7,383 bases of DNA from Planctomycetaceae bacterium (GTDB lineage: Bacteria; Planctomycetota; Planctomycetia; Pirellulales; UBA1268). Numbering within the stretch: position 1 is the first letter of the stretch; each line of letters opens with the position of its first letter. A program made the translations under genes and the position numbers. The notes under the pieces were generated by a model. That model saw nothing but the letters and a program-made list of their open reading frames with translations. It was not told the DNA's origin and ran no database searches. The stretch is from positions 8,014-15,396 of the forward strand of contig DONH01000352.1 of NCBI GenBank assembly GCA_003509235.1, read 5' to 3'. This document shows, piece after piece, positions 6,027-7,383 of this stretch.

Positions 6027-7172
6027 CTAACTGGTCATCGCCTCAACCCACGAATCTGTTCGGTCCCGTAATCGCTGAGCAAGAATCAGCGAAAGATTGA
6101 ACAGTACTTTTGCAGATATTTCTGGCTGTTTGCGCATGGCACGAGTTAGAAATCCCTTACTAATTATGAGTACTTGCATTTCAGTAAGTGCGTTCACATC
6201 TGCGCTTCGAACTGCTGTTGAAATAAATGCCACTTCACCAAAAATCTGGCCCTTCGACATGATCGCCAAAGAATGTTCTTGCTCTTCTTTTCTGCTGACA
6301 GCTTCTGCAACACCTGAAAGGATGATATACATTTCATCGCCAACATCTCCCTGACGAATGATCCTATCTCCAGGCTGTAAACTGAGAACCGTTCCGGTTC
6401 GTAAGAAGCCACTGACCTCTTCATTACTGAGTGACTCAAAAAGTGGAATGCATTCGGTCGGCGGTGCTGCAAGTTGATCGGACAGTTGTTTCCAAAATTC
6501 TTCGGTATTTCGAGATCGACTATTTGCTATTCCGGCATGTGACGGAAAGGTTTCTTGAAACCACACACCTGTTTCAGGCTCATGTTCGAAGTTCCTTGCC
6601 ACTCGATATAAAGGACTTCGAACCTGTCTGAGATACTGCGTATCTCGGACAAGCATCACAAGAGGTACGTGGTACCCATTATCTTCATCCATAAAGCCGT
6701 CAGTAAATCGACGAAAGCCAATCTGCTCATAAAACTCAAGCAGGGAAGGCGCACAATTGCAGAAGTCAAATTTGCTTCCCATCTCCCGGCCAGCACTGTA
6801 TACCGCGCCAACCAATGCAGCAGGAACACTTGACCCTCGATAGTCTTTGGCGACCATCATCCGTGAGGTCATGGAAATGTGGTCGCCGAATGATGGTGCA
6901 AACTTTTCAATATCGTACCTCTGCTCCCATACATCTGGAAACTTTTTCTTTGATCTGCAATTGAGCCGAACAGTACCAACAATCTGTCCTTCGTTTTCGG
7001 CGTAGAGAAGATGAGCATCTTCATCGAGTTCATCACGAATAATCTTTTTCTGATGATCAGCCTCGACAGGGCTTTTCCCCATCTCTATTACATACACGTC
7101 ATAACGAAATCGAAAGATTCGCTCACGATCTTCATCGCTACTGGCAACTTTTATGTCAGAGATCTGCTTCAT
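6027..7172 (-). CDS. GNAT/FeeM-like acyltransferase fused to a cyclic-nucleotide-binding domain
   Basis: The 381-residue protein has two parts. Residues 1-200 resemble the GNAT-related N-acyl amino acid synthase (FeeM)/autoinducer-synthase group: IFRFRYDVYVIEMGK (19-33), DELDEDAHLLYAE (47-59), IVGTVRLN (64-71), SRMMVAKDYRG (103-113) and a GNAT-like FYEQIGFRR (147-155). Residues about 243-345 are a cAMP-receptor-type cyclic-nucleotide-binding domain: LFESLS (244-249), PGDRIIRQGDVGDEMYII (267-284) and a complete phosphate-binding cassette FGEVAFISTAVRSA (311-324). E313 and R322 stand at the spacing typical of the ribose- and phosphate-binding pair. No helix-turn-helix follows, so it is not a CRP-type transcription factor. 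Acyl transfer controlled by a cyclic nucleotide is the natural inference; mycobacterial cAMP-dependent lysine acetyltransferases are a functional analogue with the opposite domain order. The acceptor and acyl donor are unknown. The ribosome-binding site is weak (GGATG, 8 bases before ATG). Confidence 0.87.
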   Translation of the reverse strand: MKQISDIKVASSDEDRERIFRFRYDVYVIEMGKSPVEADHQKKIIRDELDEDAHLLYAENEGQIVGTVRLNCRSKKKFPDVWEQRYDIEKFAPSFGDHISMTSRMMVAKDYRGSSVPAALVGAVYSAGREMGSKFDFCNCAPSLLEFYEQIGFRRFTDGFMDEDNGYHVPLVMLVRDTQYLRQVRSPLYRVARNFEHEPETGVWFQETFPSHAGIANSRSRNTEEFWKQLSDQLAAPPTECIPLFESLSNEEVSGFLRTGTVLSLQPGDRIIRQGDVGDEMYIILSGVAEAVSRKEEQEHSLAIMSKGQIFGEVAFISTAVRSADVNALTEMQVLIISKGFLTRAMRKQPEISAKVLFNLSLILAQRLRDRTDSWVEAMTS

Positions 7173-7223
7173 TCCGAATGCATCCAGCTAGTAAAAGAAA
7201 TAGTTCACCAGGAATAACTTTTT

Positions 7224-7383
7224 CTAGAAGCGACTAAAAAATTCCCAGACGAGATCGACAGAGTGGACACCAAGTTTCCTTGCACCAGGAACCCGGTGGC
7301 CCCAGCCCTTCACCTCATACAACCAGACCTCACACCCTTCTACACCATCACCATATCGATAGGCCGTCGTATCTGCTGATACT
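7224..7383 (-). CDS. Alpha/beta-hydrolase esterase, PHB-depolymerase/feruloyl-esterase-like, C-terminal end only
   Basis: Only the last 52 residues are in the window; the start lies beyond the right edge. The visible part reads VEGCEVWLYEVKGWGHRVPG (14-33) and ends VDLVWEFFSRF before a TAG stop. This matches the end of LpqC-type polyhydroxybutyrate depolymerase/feruloyl esterase proteins: a strand, then the GGGH-W-PG-like stretch carrying the catalytic His (H29 here), then a final helix with WEFF. Ser and Asp of the triad would be outside. Only 51 bp separate it from the acyltransferase start and no terminator is evident, so the two may be co-transcribed. The exact ester substrate cannot be told from this fragment. 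Confidence 0.75.
   Translation of the reverse strand, partial: VSADTTAYRYGDGVEGCEVWLYEVKGWGHRVPGARKLGVHSVDLVWEFFSRF

Noticed and set aside
4157..7172. Pycsar-type antiphage defence system
   Set aside because: A cyclase-like protein and a cyclic-nucleotide-binding protein are near each other, but the binding protein carries an acyltransferase rather than a TIR or membrane-effector domain. No other defence genes or mobile-element signs are present.
6027..7172. CRP/FNR-type transcription factor
   Set aside because: The cyclic-nucleotide domain is followed by only about 35 residues with no helix-turn-helix, and the N-terminal half is acyltransferase-like.
1..7383. tRNA, rRNA, CRISPR array, insertion sequence or CRP-box (TGTGA-N6-TCACA)
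   Set aside because: I scanned both strands by eye and found no cloverleaf, regularly spaced repeat, transposase fragment, terminal inverted repeat or convincing CRP-like palindrome in the gaps.

Overview
The window looks like chromosomal DNA of a Gram-negative, probably marine bacterium, and most likely a planctomycete (Planctomycetota). The evidence is an exported formylglycine-type sulfatase with a HEAT-like tail, a planctomycete-style prepilin-peptidase-like membrane protein, the start of a sodium-pumping NADH:quinone reductase (Nqr) subunit, and moderate GC with few strong Shine-Dalgarno sites. This placement comes from family resemblance read by eye, not from a search. I see no mobile element, CRISPR array, tRNA or rRNA.

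Layout from left to right: (a) 1-223, minus: N-terminal part of nqrA, running off the left edge. (b) 224-942: about 720 bp without a convincing gene. (c) 943-2037, plus: a polytopic membrane protein with an intact prepilin-peptidase cysteine domain, but with the second catalytic aspartate apparently missing. (d) 2040-2082: a 40-bp convergent gap with two small hairpins. (e) 2078-3931, minus: an exported sulfatase. (f) 3932-4156: a gap holding short repeats and palindromes. (g) 4157-5059, minus: a class III nucleotide-cyclase-like domain fused to an FHA domain. (h) 5132-5956, minus: a SAM-dependent methyltransferase. (i) 6027-7172, minus: a GNAT/FeeM-like acyltransferase fused to a cyclic-nucleotide-binding domain. 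(j) 7224-7383, minus: the C-terminal end of an alpha/beta-hydrolase esterase.

Genes (j) to (g) lie head to tail on the minus strand with gaps of 51, 70 and 72 bp and could form one transcription unit; the sulfatase follows after 225 bp. The most interesting reading is a cyclic-nucleotide circuit. The cyclase-like/FHA protein could make a second messenger under phosphoprotein control, and the acyltransferase two genes away could be gated by it. Three residues that normally read the ATP or GTP substrate are changed in the cyclase domain. It may therefore be inactive or use another nucleotide, while the binding domain keeps its phosphate-binding Glu and Arg. The linkage is inference from gene order and domains.

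The second point of interest is the prepilin-peptidase-like protein. It keeps the tetracysteine domain and the first Asp region, but has Phe where the GxGD aspartate is expected, which suggests a non-proteolytic paralog.
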